A stretch of 64,000 nucleotides of DNA from the NCBI GenBank assembly GCA_003971905.1, contig RSEE01000056.1, positions 1 to 64,000 on the forward strand. Direction: 5' to 3'. The notes under the pieces are model-generated. The model saw nothing but the letters and a program-made list of their open reading frames with translations, had not been told where the DNA came from and did not search any database. This DNA is from Moniliella sp. 'wahieum' (Eukaryota > Basidiomycota > Moniliellomycetes > Moniliellales > Moniliellaceae). The first letter of the stretch is position 1; every line of letters begins with the position of its first letter. Positions 61,911 to 64,000 of this stretch are shown piece after piece. The translations under genes and the position numbers were made by a program.

Positions 61911-63429
61911 TCCTCCGCGAATACGGAGTACTGCGAACTGAGTAGTCACTTCGTGGGCAGTGAGAGTCTCCTGTCGGACGAGCTAGGCATGCCCCCTTAC
62001 AATAAGGACCTGCGGTCAGCCGGTCAGCGCTCAGCGGGGTTGCGTTGACATGCGTGGACGCGGGCCCTGAATATTGAATCATCAATCAGTGAGCCAGCTT
62101 ACTCGGACCAGTGTTCCGGACGATTCGGGGCAGACGCTTCTGAGTCCAATTCGACGTCCAGTGCTCACGCGCACAGGCTCGGAGGCTCGCATTCAGGGGA
62201 GTGGCGAGGCCGACAGCGGCTCAACGCTCACCAAGCGTGAGCGCGCTTCACTTATAGTGGTAGTATTACATGAGCCGCAGTGGGGCAGGGTGCTGATGGC
62301 TGATGATGATTGAGCTGTGGATCAACTTGGGCCATGCGCATGCTGCCTTTCGGTGGGACGCTAGACGCCATGGTCGGACATTGGACGCCTGGTGGTCGGG
62401 GGTTAGGGGCATGGGGCATGGGGCATGGGCTGGGGCTGGGGCATGAGGCTGGGGCTGGGGCTCAGCAGGCAGCAGGCAGCAGACCCATTGGCCCAGCTAG
62501 CCAAGACACCGAAGTGGAGTGGGCGCCACGGCACCTGCCTTGCCGCTCAGCCTGCGCGTAACCACATGTGACCATGTGAGGTGAGATGGGAGATCAGAGA
62601 CTCAGATCTGCCTAGCTGGGTTCTGGGGATCGGATGTGTGATGCATGATGCATGATGCATGATGCCATGTCGATCCCAGCTTGGCAAGCGGCGCAATCGT
62701 TAATCGGCACAGGCCTGGCACGGCGGCGCAGTGGTGCCGATCAGCCCTGTATCCTGATACATGATGCTGAGCCGATGATCGATGATCAATGATCGGGAGG
62801 GAGTAAATGATTACTGATTGGCAATTCCATGCCACAGATCTCGCGCAGTGTTCGTAACTCTTGGCCTCGAAGATCTAAGAAAGAACTAACCTGCGCCTCA
62901 GGCTGAGGCTCAGCCGTCAGCGTGTCAGGCCGAGGGCTCAGCCTGGGCAGACTGAGCGCACGTCGGCGGCAGCGTCAGGGAGCACTGGGCAATCAGTTAC
63001 TCCATACTCCGTACTCCATACTCACGCGTGATGTGTGACGTGTGACGGCTGACGCCGTGCAAGCCACAGTTTCGCCCCCACTGGCCGGCGGTGCGGCCGG
63101 CGGCGTTGGGTGGAGCGCCGGCCCCGGCTCGGGCAGGGGGGCATGCCTGCAAGTGCTGGGTCATCGAAAGGTCCGGCGCCACATTGCACTACACTGCTGC
63201 TGTGCCTGCCGAGTAATGGCCAGTCGGTCTAAGGTGGCCCCCTGCCCCGGTGGTGGTCCCGTGGTGGCCCAGTGGTGGCTCTGGGTGGACCATATACTCC
63301 CCTCCACACACCCACCGCACTCGGAAAGCCAACTCGCCTTCCCCCCTCCATCTCCTCCCCCCCTCCCTCTTCCTCTTTCTCCTTCTCCCCCCCTCCCCCC
63401 CCCCACGCTCTTTCACCTCCCTCGCCGCC
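61911..63429. other. Intergenic region between the retrotransposon and the GMC gene
   Basis: Repeats include GGGGCATGGGGCATGGG (62405-62450), (TGATGCATGA)n at 62636-62665, GATCGATGATCAATGATC at 62774-62795 and CTGAGGC repeats (62895-62950). 63335-63410 is a strong CT tract preceding the GMC start codon. No gene is supported. Confidence 0.5.
63335..63410 (+). promoter_or_regulatory. Polypyrimidine leader of the GMC oxidoreductase gene
   Basis: Nearly pure C/T (CCCCCCTCCATCTCCTCCCC and similar), ending 20 nt before the ATG. Same architecture as at PEP4, FBA1, NIK1, the RhoGEF, the DUF1765 gene and the SABATH gene. Confidence 0.5.
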
Positions 63430-64000
63430 ATGCCGCATCGCCGTCGCTCCAACCTGGCCGCCGCGTTCTGGCCGTGGCCACGCTCGGCCTCGCTGCCACC
63501 GCCGCCGCATCCATCAGCCCGCACGCGGCACAGCCACCTATCTCTCCCCGCTGGCATCTCTTCCAACGGCGCCAAGTTTGACGGCCAGACGTTTGACTAT
63601 GGTACGTCCCCATTTGTTTTTTGTTTTTACCGTGTGCCTCTTCGTGCCTCCCCCCGTCCCCGTCCCCTTTGGTGGCCCACTACCCCTGTCCTCCTCCTGC
63701 CTCCCCTCCTACGCTACTACGATACAGTCATTGTTGGTGGCGGTACGGCCGGCTGGTTCTGGCGAACCGTTGTCAGCGGATGAGTCCAACTCGGTTGCGG
63801 TGATTGAGGCGGGCGAAGCGGATCTGGAAGACGTCATTGACGACGCCGAATGCCATGCTGTACAACTCGTCTGTTGGTACATCGCGCGACTGGGCGTACA
63901 AGACGGTGGACCAGTCTGGTCTGGGAGGTCGGTCGGTGTCCTGGCCGCGGGGCAAGACGCTAGGTGGGTCCAGTGCGATCATGGGTTGTACCTGGTGCGC
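63430..64000 (+). CDS. GMC-family FAD oxidoreductase, secreted, N-terminal part (runs off right edge)
   Basis: Glucose-methanol-choline oxidoreductase (alcohol, glucose or aryl-alcohol oxidase or choline dehydrogenase type). The ATG at 63430 ([13 protein letters not shown]) leads into a hydrophobic stretch, [16 protein letters not shown], in the adjacent frame: a signal peptide. Exon 1 ends at 63601 after FDGQTFDY. An intron is at 63602-63727 (GTACGT donor, CAG acceptor). Splicing gives [12 protein letters not shown], the FAD-binding Rossmann motif. Then, across frames, [46 protein letters not shown] (about 63880-63985), the GMC signature-1 region, at the edge. Frame changes at about 63468, 63753 and 63769 each look like one T or C missing from a short run. 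The substrate cannot be told from this part. Confidence 0.88.

Overview
The window looks like nuclear DNA of a high-GC, intron-poor fungus, most likely a basidiomycete. Several families are typically fungal: a group III HAMP-repeat hybrid histidine kinase, a UPF0643 protein, a DUF1765 protein, a Pep4-type vacuolar protease, a fused fungal betaine-lipid synthase and a fungal RhoGEF. Introns are few, about 50-130 nt, with GTACGT/GTATGT-like donors and CTAAC/CTGAC branch points. I cannot name the species; the low intron density would fit Ustilaginomycotina, but that is inference.

Layout. 1-1.7 kb: partial membrane protein (-). 4.9-6.2: vacuolar aspartyl protease PEP4 (-). 7.9-10.2: SABATH-type methyltransferase with a Ser/Pro-rich N-terminus (+). 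11.8-12.8: a YAK1-like fragment that stops at the glycine loop (+, tentative). 14.6: an intron-containing tRNA (-). 19.1-21.6: betaine-lipid synthase BTA1 (-). 22.9-23.9: unknown protein (-), divergent from a RhoGEF at 24.2-27.3 (+). 28.5-29.6: class II fructose-bisphosphate aldolase (-). 30.7-36.0: Nik1-type osmosensing kinase (-). 37.3-38.3: UPF0643 protein (-). 39.9-41.1: zinc alcohol dehydrogenase with one clean intron (-). 43.4-45.0: makorin-like RING/C3H protein (+). 46.4-50.3: two consecutive CRAL-TRIO (Sec14-like) modules, possibly one protein (+). 51.5-55.7: DUF1765 protein (-). 56.85-61.9: a 5.06-kb Ty1/copia retrotransposon (-) with identical 160-bp LTRs. 63.4-end: secreted GMC oxidoreductase, cut by the window edge (+).

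The genes are mostly unrelated housekeeping and signalling functions, with no operon or obvious metabolic cluster. A shared feature is a pyrimidine-rich or (CCA)n/(CCT)n tract immediately upstream of many start codons. Long intergenic regions are filled with short palindrome-based repeats (AAGCTT, ATGCAT, GATC, AACGTT, GGTCACC, AGGCCT cores).

Most conserved genes are interrupted by single-base frame changes, even the aldolase. Where family conservation lets the frame be followed, the changes usually look like loss of one base from a short homopolymer. The simplest reading is uncorrected indel errors in the assembly rather than mass pseudogenisation; the dehydrogenase is intact. Gene ends and exon structures below are therefore approximate unless stated otherwise.
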